Origin: an uncultured Collinsella sp.
Lineage (GTDB): Bacteria; Actinomycetota; Coriobacteriia; Coriobacteriales; Coriobacteriaceae
Direction of reading: 5' to 3'
Length of the DNA stretch: 64,000 bases
Assembly: GCA_902478365.1 (NCBI GenBank)
Contig: CABSKX010000002.1
Location: 1 to 64,000 of the forward strand
Below are positions 44,940 through 54,184 of this stretch, piece after piece (the stretch's first letter is position 1; the number at the start of each line of letters is the position of its first letter). The translations under genes were made by a program, and so were the position numbers. The notes under the pieces are model-generated. The model made no database searches. It had not been told where the DNA came from and saw only the letters and a program-made list of their open reading frames with translations.

Positions 44940-46607
44940 ATGCCTACTGACATCGAAATCGCACGTTCTGTTACGCCGCTGCCTATTACCGAGGTGGCCA
45001 AGAACGCCGGCGTCGACGTTAAGCATCTGATTCCGTACGGCTTCGACAAGGCAAAGGTCGACTATTCCCTGCTCAACGAGCCGACCGACCACCAGGCCAA
45101 GCTTGTCCTCGTGACCGCTATCAATCCCACGCCCGCAGGCGAGGGCAAGACTACCACGACCATCGGCCTGGCCGATGGCCTGCGTCGTCGCGGCGTCAAG
45201 AGCGCCGTGGCCCTGCGCGAGCCTTCGCTCGGCCCCGTGTTTGGCGTGAAGGGCGGTGCCGCCGGTGGCGGTTGGGCCCAGGTCATCCCCATGGAGGACA
45301 TCAACCTGCACTTTACCGGAGACTTCCATGCCATCGGTGCCGCCAACAACCTGCTGGCAGCCATGCTCGACAACCATATTCAGCAGGGCAACCAGCTCGG
45401 CATCGACGTTAAGCGCATCACCTGGAAGCGCGTTGTCGACATGAACGACCGTCAGCTGCGCCATGTTATCGACGGCATTGGCGGCAAGGCCCAGGGAGTG
45501 CCGCGCGAGGATGGCTTCGACATCACTGTTGCCTCCGAGGTCATGGCAATCCTGTGCCTGTCCACGAGCATCAACGATCTTAAGGAGCGCCTGGGCGAGA
45601 TTGTTGTCGGCTACAGCTATGCCGGCGAGCCCGTCCGCGCCCGTGACCTTAAGGCTCAGGGTGCCATGGCGGCCCTGCTCAAGGACGCGCTCAAGCCCAA
45701 TCTGGTGCAGACGCTCGAGGGTACGCCTGCGTTTGTCCACGGCGGTCCCTTCGCCAATATTGCCCACGGCTGCAACTCCATCATGGCCACCCGCATGGCC
45801 ATGCGCTTTGGCGACGTCGCGATTACCGAGGCTGGTTTCGGTGCCGACCTGGGTGCCGAGAAGTTCCTCGACATCAAGTGCCGCATGACTGGCATTCGTC
45901 CCAGCGCCGTCGTGGTCGTCGCAACCGCCCGCGCGCTCAAGTACAACGGCGGTGTTGCCAAGGCTGACCTCAACGAGGAGAACCTCGAGGCCCTCAAGGT
46001 CGGCATGCCCAACCTGCTGCGCCACGTCGACAACATTCAGAATGTCTACGGTCTGCCCTGCGTGGTCGCCATTAACCGCTTCCCGACGGACACCGAGGCC
46101 GAACTCGAGCTCATCGAGTCCGAGTGCCAGAAGCTCGGTGTCAACGTTAAGCTGTCCGAGGTCTGGGCCAAGGGAGGCGAGGGCGCGCTCGACCTGGCCG
46201 ATGAGGTCATGCGCTTGATTGAGCAGCCGAGTGAGCTCCAGTTTGCCTACGAGGACGGTGCCGATGTTGCCGATGCCCTTGAGGCCGTTGCCACTAAGGT
46301 TTACCGCGCCGACGGCGTCGACTTTACGCCGGCTGCCAAGCGTCAGCTCGCCGAGCTGCGCGAGAACGGCTTTGGCAACCTGCCGGTGTGCGTGGCCAAG
46401 ACGCAGTACAGCTTTAGCGACAACGCCAAGGCGCTGGGCGCTCCCGAGGGCTTCCGCATCACCGTGCGCGAGCTCAAGGTTTCCGCCGGCGCCCACTTTG
46501 TGGTCGCGCTGACCGGCAGCGTTCTGACCATGCCTGGCCTGCCCAAGGTTCCCGCGGCCGAGAACATCGACGTCGACAACGACGGCAACATCACCGGCCT
46601 GTTCTAA
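44940..46607 (+). CDS. fhs: Formate-tetrahydrofolate ligase
   Basis: ATP-dependent synthesis of 10-formyl-THF from formate, the entry to the methyl branch of one-carbon metabolism. In 555 residues the P-loop [11 protein letters not shown] is near 63, and [20 protein letters not shown] and [16 protein letters not shown] follow in the expected order. ATG 44940 is preceded by AAAGGA. Codon use is highly biased, suggesting strong expression. It stands alone, but its product feeds the FchA/FolD pair at 58.0-59.5 kb. A strong terminator follows. Confidence 0.96.
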   Translation: MPTDIEIARSVTPLPITEVAKNAGVDVKHLIPYGFDKAKVDYSLLNEPTDHQAKLVLVTAINPTPAGEGKTTTTIGLADGLRRRGVKSAVALREPSLGPVFGVKGGAAGGGWAQVIPMEDINLHFTGDFHAIGAANNLLAAMLDNHIQQGNQLGIDVKRITWKRVVDMNDRQLRHVIDGIGGKAQGVPREDGFDITVASEVMAILCLSTSINDLKERLGEIVVGYSYAGEPVRARDLKAQGAMAALLKDALKPNLVQTLEGTPAFVHGGPFANIAHGCNSIMATRMAMRFGDVAITEAGFGADLGAEKFLDIKCRMTGIRPSAVVVVATARALKYNGGVAKADLNEENLEALKVGMPNLLRHVDNIQNVYGLPCVVAINRFPTDTEAELELIESECQKLGVNVKLSEVWAKGGEGALDLADEVMRLIEQPSELQFAYEDGADVADALEAVATKVYRADGVDFTPAAKRQLAELRENGFGNLPVCVAKTQYSFSDNAKALGAPEGFRITVRELKVSAGAHFVVALTGSVLTMPGLPKVPAAENIDVDNDGNITGLF

Positions 46608-46632
46608 GCCTGCTACTCATAGCCGCTTGTCC

Positions 46633-46670
46633 GCCCCGCCGCGCCAACCAAGGCCCGGCGGGGCTTTTTT
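46633..46670 (+). terminator. Intrinsic terminator after fhs
   Basis: The 9-bp stem GCCCCGCCG/CGGCGGGGC (46633-46641 with 46656-46664) is followed by TTTTTT, which leads straight into the dispersed repeat. Confidence 0.88.
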
Positions 46671-46699
46671 GATCCCAAGGGGATGGGGGAAACGGATCA
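46671..46699. repeat. Dispersed GATCCGTTTTCCTCCGT repeat, single arm (copy 4)
   Basis: GATCCCAAGGGGATGGGGGA...ACGGATCA is the reverse-orientation arm, diverged at two or three positions. As at 23433, it begins on the T tract of a terminator. Confidence 0.6.
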
Positions 46700-46743
46700 T
46701 TTTGCGGCTGTTGGGTCAATGAGGCTATCCGTATGGGGTTGTT

Positions 46744-46905
46744 CGTCCAAAACTATGCCGGTTTACTACGATGAATCGGTATACCTCGACCATATCTGGA
46801 TTTTCCGATAATGACCGATTCGTCTACCTGCGGTTTTGTTTTCTAGTAAAGTAGCGTGCTCAGGTTCGGGCGATTTATCGTAGTAAACCGGCATAGTTTT
46901 GGACG
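46744..46905. repeat. Inverted-repeat-bounded intergenic element, copy C (about 162 bp)
   Basis: A perfect 29-bp inverted repeat (46744-46772 with 46877-46905) encloses 104 nt. Inside is an 8-bp helix GAATCGGT (46773-46780) with ACCGATTC (46814-46821), and then the motif TACCTGCGGTTTTGTT at 46825-46840. The same motif, at the same distances from the arms, occurs in copy D at 49152-49309, whose arms have a different sequence except for the inner TACTACG. Nothing here looks coding. Confidence 0.75.
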
Positions 46906-46911
46906 TGGCGG

Positions 46912-46926
46912 CAATGTTGCGCAACA
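46912..46926. promoter_or_regulatory. Palindrome upstream of zinc-ribbon gene 1
   Basis: CAATGTTGCGCAACA contains the perfect 12-bp palindrome TGTTGCGCAACA, 82 nt before the start. The identical 15-mer precedes zinc-ribbon gene 2 at 56910-56924. A shared repressor or activator is the simplest reading. Confidence 0.6.
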
Positions 46927-47007
46927 AGAATGGGGATTTTTCTCGTACGGTGTAGTTGGAAGAACTGCGCGGGCGCATTGCGGCTGCGACGAGAGACGGG
47001 AGATGCG

Positions 47008-49041
47008 ATGTATTGCACCAAGTGCGGAGCTCAGATACCCGATGGCTCCACGTTTTGCACGAGCTGCGGCGCTCGCGTGGGCGGAGTTGAGGACCAGGCG
47101 GAGCCTGTGGCGTTTCCGGTAGGGGATGCGCCGTCGTCCGCTCCTGTGGGACAGCAAGCTCCTCAGGGTGCCCCGGTTCATATGGCGGCGCAGTCTCGTT
47201 ATGAGGAGCCTATGACCGAGCCTGCTGAGACCGCTCAATCGTTTGTTCCGACGCCGCAGCCCAAGAAGCCCAAGCACAGGGGCCGTATCGTCGCTGCCGT
47301 TATCGGCGGTGTTGCCGTTGTCGCCATCGTAGTGGCAATCGTCGTCGTGCCGCGCATCGGCTCGTCGTCCGAGGTGACTTCGGGCGGCAAGGGCTACGTT
47401 GTCTGCGCGTGCGAGACTAAAGTGCTGCCCAAGAACAGCAAGGGCAAAAAGCTCAAGAGCTATACCGTCGAGCTGGCGCCGGTGTCTGGCAAGGGCAAGA
47501 GCTACACCATCAAAGTGGATGGCGAGGACGGCTTTGTCATGGAGGACTTTGGCGAGCTGCCCGACCAGAAGTACCAGATGACCATCACCTCGGGCAAGGG
47601 CAAAAAGAAGAGCACGACCACCATGAAGGTCGACTACGCCAAGGAAGGCTCGGACGCTCCCAAGAACGTTGAGCTCACGCAGTCCAAGAAGGAGGCCAAG
47701 GCCTCTGCCAAGGCGGCGGTCAAGACGGCAAACGAGCTGTTCACCGACAAGATCCTCGAGTACCAAAAGAAGTACGGCGAGGGCGAGGCTGTTGAGATTG
47801 ATGATTCTTCGATGTTTGGAACACGGGGCGTTGCCTACGCTAGGCTCATCGATTTTGACGGCGATGGCCAGGACGAACTGTTGATTGAGTACTCTGACGA
47901 GCCGATTGAAAACGACAATGGTGCCACTGCTGCCAAGGTAGAGGTCTGGGCTTATCGCGATGGTGAGATCGAGAAGGTATACGAGCCCGACACTCAGGTT
48001 TACACCATGTGCGCTGGCGTCTCGCTTTACGTATACGAATACGATGGTACCTATGGATTCAAACGGTATCTGCATGATGGGGAGACAATTAATTTCAAAG
48101 AAGTCCCCGATGGCTTTAACCAATCTCATGATGGCTACGAGTGCGAATTCAACGCCTATGACGGCAAATCATTTAGCGCCATTGTTGGCCCTGCGTCGAT
48201 TGACGATTCGAAGGTGAAAGACATCAATGAAGTACGTGAGTTTGACGCTGAGTTGTTCAGCAGCGAGGAAGTTGTAGCAAAAAGCATCGCAACGGTGGCC
48301 ACGACGCTGGAGCAGCTGAAATCGAAGGACGATGGCAGTGCGCAGGTGGGCTACGAGGCCGTTTCTGCCACGCAGGATGTTGACTTTACGGCTGCGGTTG
48401 GCGAAGGCCCGCTGAATCCGTCCCCCGATGACACGTGCCAGATCACGGCAACGTGGACCTATCCCCAGGTGAAGGGCCAGGGCGTTGGTGTCGCCAAGTT
48501 TAACAAGGATATGGTCCAGCTCGTTGCGGATACGCTCGATGCGAGCAAGCAGGCCTCGATGGATGACGAGGACAGCCGCGTGACCATGATGTACACCGCC
48601 GAGATCGTCTCGATCGATGGCGATATTGCCTGCGTGCGCACGTTCACCGACAGCTATCAACCTCCGTATCGATCGGAACGGGTGACGAGGTCGGCGTACT
48701 ACAACCTCAAGACGGGTGAACAGGTTTCGCTCGAGGACTCACTTGCGCAGCATGGGCTCTCGTTCGATACCCTCAAGAGTGAAGCCAAGCAGGCAATTAA
48801 GACGGCAAAGCCGGATATGGACTCCGTGTCCGAAGACAACATCGACGATGACGATAACTACACCGAGGACCATTTCTACTACGACGGCAAGGGCTATATC
48901 GTTGTCCTCGATACTGGCGAGTTTGACTGCATGGCATGGGACACGCACGACTTGGTTGCGCACGCATTCGACTCGAGCTATTCCAGTGGTCAGGATGTGA
49001 CGCCCGAGCGAGCCAGGGCTACGTACGTACCCAATGAGTAA
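47008..49041 (+). CDS. Zinc-ribbon, single-TM protein with DUF3298-like C-terminus
   Basis: A 677-residue protein. It starts with a four-Cys zinc ribbon (MYCTKCGAQIPDGSTFCTSCG) and a Pro/Gln-rich linker, then has one membrane helix near 93-117. A large extracytoplasmic part contains Lys-rich, EF-hand-like (DFDGDGQDE) and acidic stretches. The last 200 residues (from about ATWTYPQVKGQG) resemble DUF3298/RsiV-type domains, including YYNLKTGEQVSLEDS. RsiV-like domains sense extracellular ligands, but no sigma factor is adjacent. ATG 47008 follows GGGAG. It is flanked by elements C and D. A role at the envelope is inferred. Confidence 0.75.
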   Translation: MYCTKCGAQIPDGSTFCTSCGARVGGVEDQAEPVAFPVGDAPSSAPVGQQAPQGAPVHMAAQSRYEEPMTEPAETAQSFVPTPQPKKPKHRGRIVAAVIGGVAVVAIVVAIVVVPRIGSSSEVTSGGKGYVVCACETKVLPKNSKGKKLKSYTVELAPVSGKGKSYTIKVDGEDGFVMEDFGELPDQKYQMTITSGKGKKKSTTTMKVDYAKEGSDAPKNVELTQSKKEAKASAKAAVKTANELFTDKILEYQKKYGEGEAVEIDDSSMFGTRGVAYARLIDFDGDGQDELLIEYSDEPIENDNGATAAKVEVWAYRDGEIEKVYEPDTQVYTMCAGVSLYVYEYDGTYGFKRYLHDGETINFKEVPDGFNQSHDGYECEFNAYDGKSFSAIVGPASIDDSKVKDINEVREFDAELFSSEEVVAKSIATVATTLEQLKSKDDGSAQVGYEAVSATQDVDFTAAVGEGPLNPSPDDTCQITATWTYPQVKGQGVGVAKFNKDMVQLVADTLDASKQASMDDEDSRVTMMYTAEIVSIDGDIACVRTFTDSYQPPYRSERVTRSAYYNLKTGEQVSLEDSLAQHGLSFDTLKSEAKQAIKTAKPDMDSVSEDNIDDDDNYTEDHFYYDGKGYIVVLDTGEFDCMAWDTHDLVAHAFDSSYSSGQDVTPERARATYVPNE

Positions 49042-49068
49042 GGTGGACCGCGAGGGATAAATTGAACT

Positions 49069-49110
49069 GTCCCCGGTGACGCAAAACGCAGCGCCGCCGG
49101 GGACTATTTG
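49069..49110 (+). terminator. Terminator-like hairpin after zinc-ribbon gene 1
   Basis: GTCCCCGG (49069-49076) pairs with CCGGGGAC (49097-49104). The following TATTTG is a poor T tract. Confidence 0.45.
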
Positions 49111-49151
49111 ATGCAAATTGGCTCCGAAACAAGCTATCTGGGCCAGCCACG

Positions 49152-49309
49152 CCACGAAAAGCGCCCATCTACTACGTTTGCCAGGGCTGGACCGACCATG
49201 GAGCGTTTTTTAACAATGCAGCAAGACGTTTACCTGCGGTTTTGTTAACGCAAATTTGGCTATGGTTGGCACCCTTGGGTTAAACGTAGTAGATGGGCGC
49301 AATTTGTGG
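49152..49309. repeat. Inverted-repeat-bounded intergenic element, copy D (about 158 bp)
   Basis: A perfect 19-bp repeat GCGCCCATCTACTACGTTT (49161-49179) pairs with 49282-49300. An outer helix CCACGAA/TTTGTGG continues beyond a small AA/AA internal loop. The interior is 102 nt with TACCTGCGGTTTTGTT at 49231-49246. Spacing to both arms matches copy C within one base. Of the arm sequence, only TACTACG is shared with copy C; the rest differs yet pairs perfectly. Confidence 0.75.
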
Positions 49310-49331
49310 TGCACAGCCCAAGAAGGGATCA

Positions 49332-49568
49332 TTAGCCGCGCTGGAGGCCGAAGAGTTTGGCGTTGCGCTCGGCGACCATCATGTTGATGTCGGCGATTTC
49401 CATCTCGCCGTCAATGTAGGGCTGGTAGGTGCCATATGGATCGCCGGCTCCCAAGCTGCAGCTTCCGCAGTTGTCGCAACTGCCGTTACCGCAGCCCGCG
49501 AGCGCTAGCTTGATGATCTCCTCACGCTCGGCACGCGTCGTGTCCTTGATGAGCTTGCTTTTTGCCAT
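49332..49568 (-). CDS. Small cysteine-rich protein of unknown function
   Basis: A 78-residue protein. The central CGNGSCDNCGSCSLG block (Cys 26, 31, 34, 37) could bind a metal or an Fe-S cluster. The ends are helical (TRAEREEIIKLALA and ADINMMVAERNAKLFGL). GAGGAA precedes the ATG. I do not recognise the family with confidence; it is conserved-looking and has normal codon use. It is convergent with element D and zinc-ribbon gene 1. Confidence 0.65.
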   Translation of the reverse strand: MAKSKLIKDTTRAEREEIIKLALAGCGNGSCDNCGSCSLGAGDPYGTYQPYIDGEMEIADINMMVAERNAKLFGLQRG

Positions 49569-49704
49569 AACGTTCCTCGATTCGATTGTGACCGTCGCCG
49601 CGCATGTCTTGTAGATACCGGCGGGCTTTGCCCATCATAGGCTTTTGCGCGGGTAGAATGCATGGATAACTTGATGCTTACGGGCGACGGAAAGGAAACG
49701 TTGC

Positions 49705-50661
49705 ATGGACCAGGATAAGACGACCGTAATGGGTGGCTACGGCTCCCCGCGGACGGGCAATGGCGCCGATGAGACCCGCGTCGTGCCGAATCCCAGCTAC
49801 GCCTCGCCCGATGCGACCCAGGCCTCGGCCGATCCCACGCGCGTTGTGAATTACGGAAACGCAGCGCAGGACCCGTATGGTGTCTCGTCGCAGAGCCCCT
49901 ACGGCAACGCGGCGGCAGACCCTTATGATGACCTGCTGCAAAATCCCATTCCGCAACCTCAGCAGACGACATATATGCCGCGCACGGCACAGCCGCGCTA
50001 CGAGTCGCGCGACCGATATGCGCGCGAGCCGTATCGTGAGTATCCCAAGTCCATCCCTCAGTATGGCGAGGACGAGGAGAAGAAGCCTTCGCGTTCGTCG
50101 AGCGTGATCAAGAAAATCCTGATCGTGCTGGCGATCTTCTTTGCCTTGTCGGTTGTGTTTGCCATCGTGTCGGGCATGCTCAACAAGCGGGGCGCCACGA
50201 CTGATACCACGGCCGAGCAGACCGAGACTACCCAGTCCGGCACCGTCGACCTGAGCGATATCCCGGGTCAGTACTGGTCCAACGCCAAGAAGCTCCTCAA
50301 GTCGCGTGGGGCCGATCTTTCGAACGCCGTGATTCTGACCGACGACGGCTCGACGCCCGTTGTCGATGCCAACTGGGTCGTGACGTCTGCCTACTATAAC
50401 GACAACGGCAACCTGGAGGTCCAGCTCACGCGCAAGGACGGCTCGTCGGGCAACGCGTCCGGCGACCAGGGCGGCGCGGACAGCTCGAGCTCCAACACGC
50501 TGGAGAATCTGAGCAACAAGGCCCAGGAGCTTGGGGATAAGGCCCAAGAGCTGGGTGACACGGCTCAGAACCTCGGCGATACTGCACAGAACCTGGGCGA
50601 TATGGCAACGAACGCCTGGGATGCCCTGCAAAACGGGATTTCGGGCGCGCAGGGGAACTAG
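49705..50661 (+). CDS. Single-TM protein with PASTA-like extracellular domain
   Basis: 318 residues. The cytoplasmic 130 residues are rich in Pro, Tyr, Gln, Asp and Thr, with repeated TRVV and DPYG motifs that could be phosphorylation targets. One helix (about 134-156, KKILIVLAIFFALSVVFAIV) follows. Outside lies a PASTA-like module (DIPGQYWSNAKKLLKSRG...VVTSAYYNDNGNLEVQL), then a Ser-rich linker and a heptad-like tail (AQELGDKAQELGDTAQNLGD). PASTA modules bind muropeptides in Ser/Thr kinases; here no kinase domain is present. Function unknown, envelope location likely. Confidence 0.7.
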   Translation: MDQDKTTVMGGYGSPRTGNGADETRVVPNPSYASPDATQASADPTRVVNYGNAAQDPYGVSSQSPYGNAAADPYDDLLQNPIPQPQQTTYMPRTAQPRYESRDRYAREPYREYPKSIPQYGEDEEKKPSRSSSVIKKILIVLAIFFALSVVFAIVSGMLNKRGATTDTTAEQTETTQSGTVDLSDIPGQYWSNAKKLLKSRGADLSNAVILTDDGSTPVVDANWVVTSAYYNDNGNLEVQLTRKDGSSGNASGDQGGADSSSSNTLENLSNKAQELGDKAQELGDTAQNLGDTAQNLGDMATNAWDALQNGISGAQGN

Positions 50662-50695
50662 CGCTCGAGCGGCTAGAGCCTTAGCGGTGCAAACA

Positions 50696-50766
50696 AAAAC
50701 GGGACGCAGGATCGCGTGACCGGGCGCATAGGCGCGTTGGTCGGCGGTCTTGCGTCCCGTTTTGCT
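50696..50766. terminator. Bidirectional terminator with long loop
   Basis: AAACGGGACGCA (about 50697-50708) pairs with TGCGTCCCGTTT (50751-50762) between convergent genes, with A and T tracts on the two sides. The loop is 42 nt and GC-rich. Confidence 0.7.
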
Positions 50767-50771
50767 GTCGA

Positions 50772-51953
50772 TTACAGCTGTTCGGCCGGGCGGTCGGGCG
50801 AGCTGAAGCCCGAGTCAAATGTGACGACGCACGAGGCATCGGGCCGGCGCTCGTGCACGATGCGCGTGACGAGCTCCAGCAGCTCCTCGTCGGATATGTC
50901 AAAGCCGTCGGGACGCACCAGGTCAAACGAAACGAACCTGTCGTGCTCGTGCAGGTCGTGGATGGAGAGCGCGGGATCGATTTGCGCTATGCCGCGCTTG
51001 ACCCAGCCACGCAGGTCGTCGCCGGTGGTGGCGATGGGGTCGCAGTGCAGCGTGATACCGATGCCCATCTGATGCCTGATATCGTGCTCGATGGTGTCCA
51101 GAATCTCATGGTGCTCAAACGCATCGCCCTCGCCGGGCATTTCCACGTGTGCGCTGGCAAATTGCCGACCGGGGCCGTAGTCGTGCACCATCAGGTCGTG
51201 CGTGCCTAGGACCTGCGGATACGACATGATCTTGTCGCGGATTGCCTGGACGAGCTTGGGGTCGGGCGCTTGCCCCAACAGCGGGCTGATGGCGTCGCGC
51301 ACCAGGCCCATGCCGCTGATGCAGATGAAGATGCCCACGCCCAGGCCCGCCCAGCCATCGAGGTCAAAGCCGGTCGTCTGCGAAATAAGCGCTGCGGCCA
51401 GGACTGAGGCCGAGGTAATCACGTCGTTTTTGGAATCCTGCGCCGTGGCGATAAGCGTCTCGGAATCGATGCGGTTGCCCAGCGTGCGGTTGAACGCCGC
51501 CATCCAAAACTTGACGAGCATGGACAGGATAAGGGCTGCCATGGAGAGCGCCGAATACGCGGTGGGGGAGGGCTTGATGATCTTGGTGACCGACTCCAGG
51601 ATCAGGTTGATGCCGACGGCGCAAACGAGAACGGCGACAAACAGCCCCGCTAGGTACTCGTAGCGGCCGTGGCCATAGGGGTGCCCCTCGTCGGCCGGGC
51701 GGCTGGCAAGGCGGAACCCGAGCAGGCTCACGATGTTGCTCGAGGCGTCGGAGAGGTTGTTGAAGGCATCGGCGATAAGCGAGACGGAGCCCGCGAGCAG
51801 ACCAGCTATGCCCTTGGCCAGGCACAGTGTGATGTTGAGGCCAATGCAGATGAGGCTTGCGGCAAAACCCGCATTGGTGCGGCAGGAGGTATCGACCGGC
51901 TCGCTTTCGCTGCCGGGAACAAGCGTATGTACCAGCTGATTTACAAATTGCAT
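50772..51953 (-). CDS. Cation diffusion facilitator family transporter
   Basis: Metal-proton antiporter in the membrane, 393 residues. Six helices carry CDF features: the helix II metal site DAFNNLSD and the helix V site DSKNDV. The tail is a cytoplasmic domain extended to about 190 residues, longer than the usual 90, with a second ferredoxin-like module (SIHDLHEHDRFVSFDLVRPDGFDISDE style repeat). DSKND in place of HSxxD points to Mn or Fe rather than Zn selectivity, based on family knowledge. GAGGAG precedes ATG 51953. Confidence 0.88.
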   Translation of the reverse strand: MQFVNQLVHTLVPGSESEPVDTSCRTNAGFAASLICIGLNITLCLAKGIAGLLAGSVSLIADAFNNLSDASSNIVSLLGFRLASRPADEGHPYGHGRYEYLAGLFVAVLVCAVGINLILESVTKIIKPSPTAYSALSMAALILSMLVKFWMAAFNRTLGNRIDSETLIATAQDSKNDVITSASVLAAALISQTTGFDLDGWAGLGVGIFICISGMGLVRDAISPLLGQAPDPKLVQAIRDKIMSYPQVLGTHDLMVHDYGPGRQFASAHVEMPGEGDAFEHHEILDTIEHDIRHQMGIGITLHCDPIATTGDDLRGWVKRGIAQIDPALSIHDLHEHDRFVSFDLVRPDGFDISDEELLELVTRIVHERRPDASCVVTFDSGFSSPDRPAEQL

Positions 51954-52170
51954 GGCGTATCTCCTCGCATTCTTATTAAGGGGATAGTGTAGCTCGCACA
52001 GACGCAACGTGTACCGATGCTCAGAAAATGCAGCAATGGTCTGCCGGCGCTAACGAGTGCGCCTTCCCGTCCGACCAGGTGCTCCATTTTGGGCCACATG
52101 GGTATGGGCATGTGCCTGCCTGCCCGACATACTTAATGTCGACAGCCCCTGTGCAAAGGAGGAAGTATCC

Positions 52171-53508
52171 ATGGACGAGATGTTTGCCATTAAATGCCAA
52201 AACTGCGGCGGCCCTATGTACTCGCACCAGGCTAAACGCAGCTTTGAGTGCGCCTATTGCGGCACGGTCGTTCCGTGGCAGGCTGATGCGGGGGAGCCCA
52301 AGAGCGTCCTGGGTATCCGTCATACGCCGCTGACGGTGGTTGACGGGCTGCTCAAGCTCACGCACGTCTCGCAGCTTGAGCGCCCGGTAGACCCGGACTG
52401 GTATTTCTTTAATTCGCACTGGCGCAATCAGTCGGTTCTGGAGCATCTGCTGTGGGAGGACCGTGGCACGGCGCAAGAGTTCCAAGAGGCGACGCACGTG
52501 AGCATTCCCTGCCCCTTCTGTGGCGCGTCCTTTGAGGGCGAGTCGACCCAACGCGTGTTTGAGTGCCCGTCGTGCGGCAACAAGATTGGCGTGGCCGACC
52601 TTCTCAAGCCCGGTACCTTTAGCAAGCGCCTGACCATGGGCGTGGGTGCTGAATACGTTCCCGAACAGGGCGTCCCCTGTGAGATATCGCCGCAGCAGGC
52701 ACGTGCTAACGCGCTGCAGCTGGTGCGCCAGTACCCCGACGCCTTTGCCGGTCACGACGTGGAAGACGCGATTCAAAACGACATGATGCTCTTCTATTTC
52801 CCCATGGCGTTGGCGGATTTGCGCATGATGGCGTCCTTCCCGGGCAAGGGCCTGAGCAAGGAGACCCTGGTGTACTACGAGGTGCTCGACTGGGCGTATC
52901 CGCGGGCAAACTACCTGGACGTTCGCCTTGTGGGCATTTTGGAGCCGTGGGATTTTGGCAAGGTGGGGCCGTTCGATCCTGCCATGCAGGAAGGTGACTT
53001 CCGCGTCGTTTCCGTCGATGCGTCTACCAAGGACCAGGTGGTCATTGATAAGCTGGCGCTCGATATTGCCGGCAACGATGCCGAGGCGGTGCTGGGGCTC
53101 AATAAAAAGAGCATCCGCGCCTGGGCGCGCAAGGCCCGCAAACATAAGGACGGCCTGGTGATGGTACCGGTCTACTTTGTCGATCGCCCGGCGTCGGATA
53201 GCCGCGACGGCGAGCAGGTGCGCATCGCCGTGAACGGCCAGACGGGTCGCGCGGCCGCGGTGGTGTTTAGCGACAAGCGCGAGACGCATGTGGTGGCACC
53301 GCTCAATCCCAACGTGATGCTGTCGAGCGAAAGCACCGTGCACGCCACGCCCATCGAGGTCAAATACGTTAAATCGCCCTTCCTATACCAGATCGTACGC
53401 CGCGGAGGCGGCGAGCAACCGCGGCAGGTGGCAGCGGCGGCGGAGGGTTCCTACCGAGAGGAAAAGCCCAAACGCCGCGGTCTGCTGGGTGCGCTATTTG
53501 GGAAATAG
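52171..53508 (+). CDS. Double zinc-ribbon protein of unknown function
   Basis: A soluble 445-residue protein with two CxxC-CxxC zinc ribbons: C9/C12/C27/C30 and C114/C117/C132/C135. Between and after them are beta-rich regions, and the C-terminus is basic (EEKPKRRGLLGALFGK). No catalytic motif is recognised. Zinc ribbons of this type also occur in TFIIB-like and primosomal proteins, but the rest does not match those. AAAGGAGG precedes the ATG. It lies in a run of envelope or zinc-ribbon genes, so a link to them is possible. Confidence 0.68.
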   Translation: MDEMFAIKCQNCGGPMYSHQAKRSFECAYCGTVVPWQADAGEPKSVLGIRHTPLTVVDGLLKLTHVSQLERPVDPDWYFFNSHWRNQSVLEHLLWEDRGTAQEFQEATHVSIPCPFCGASFEGESTQRVFECPSCGNKIGVADLLKPGTFSKRLTMGVGAEYVPEQGVPCEISPQQARANALQLVRQYPDAFAGHDVEDAIQNDMMLFYFPMALADLRMMASFPGKGLSKETLVYYEVLDWAYPRANYLDVRLVGILEPWDFGKVGPFDPAMQEGDFRVVSVDASTKDQVVIDKLALDIAGNDAEAVLGLNKKSIRAWARKARKHKDGLVMVPVYFVDRPASDSRDGEQVRIAVNGQTGRAAAVVFSDKRETHVVAPLNPNVMLSSESTVHATPIEVKYVKSPFLYQIVRRGGGEQPRQVAAAAEGSYREEKPKRRGLLGALFGK

Positions 53509-53622
53509 GGAGTAGTGCTGGGGTGTCGGGCTGCATCACAAGGTCATTAGATGAATTTAAAAGTGCTGGGAACGTGCTACCATTGCCGATAGCCTTAATC
53601 TTGTAGAAGCGGAGGCCGGATT

Positions 53623-54090
53623 ATGGGTTTTGCGGATCAGCAGCTTCAGATTCAGGTACCGTATTCTCCTGACGACACGTTTAATGCCTTGAAGGCAGCT
53701 ATGGAAAAGCTGCCTAAAGTAAAAGTTGATAGCGCATCGCCCGCAACAAGAACAGTTGCAGCCGAGATTGGTATGAGCCTTTGGTCCTGGGGTGAAAATA
53801 TCAGTATTTCGGTTGTTCCAGTTGAAGGCGGATCTGGCGTTACTGTCAACTCGTCATCTAAGGTCAGGACAAACGTATTAAACGGGGGCAAAAATGCAAA
53901 GAATATTGCCGAGATAGTCGATGCCCTATCGAAGGAGCTCGAGCAGTATCCGCAGGTTTCACAGACTATTGAGACGCTGGTGGATAGTGGTGATGTAGTT
54001 GCAAGGCCCGAGAGACTTGCAGCGCTGCGTGATAGTGGAGTACTTACCGAGGAAGAGTTTGCTGCAGAAAAGGCGAAAATCCTTTCGTAA
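53623..54090 (+). CDS. SHOCT-domain protein
   Basis: 155 residues. The C-terminal 27 residues (LAALRDSGVLTEEEFAAEKAKIL) are a SHOCT module, a short oligomerisation or membrane-proximal tail. The first 110 residues form a beta-alpha region with no recognised family; YSPDDTFNALKAAMEKLP resembles the start of DUF1499-like domains. The base composition is AT-richer than neighbouring genes. Function unknown. Confidence 0.65.
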   Translation: MGFADQQLQIQVPYSPDDTFNALKAAMEKLPKVKVDSASPATRTVAAEIGMSLWSWGENISISVVPVEGGSGVTVNSSSKVRTNVLNGGKNAKNIAEIVDALSKELEQYPQVSQTIETLVDSGDVVARPERLAALRDSGVLTEEEFAAEKAKILS

Positions 54091-54094
54091 TTAG

Positions 54095-54157
54095 ACACGA
54101 TGGTTGGATTTGCTTTCTGTTATTGAACTTGTTTATACCAGGCTGAAAACATCGTGT
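54095..54157. repeat. Inverted repeat between convergent genes
   Basis: ACACGATG (54095-54102) faces CATCGTGT (54150-54157) between the SHOCT and HicB-HTH genes. There is no T tract; its role is unknown. Confidence 0.35.
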
Positions 54158-54184
54158 GGAATAAAAGTGCGAAGTAGCCTCGCC

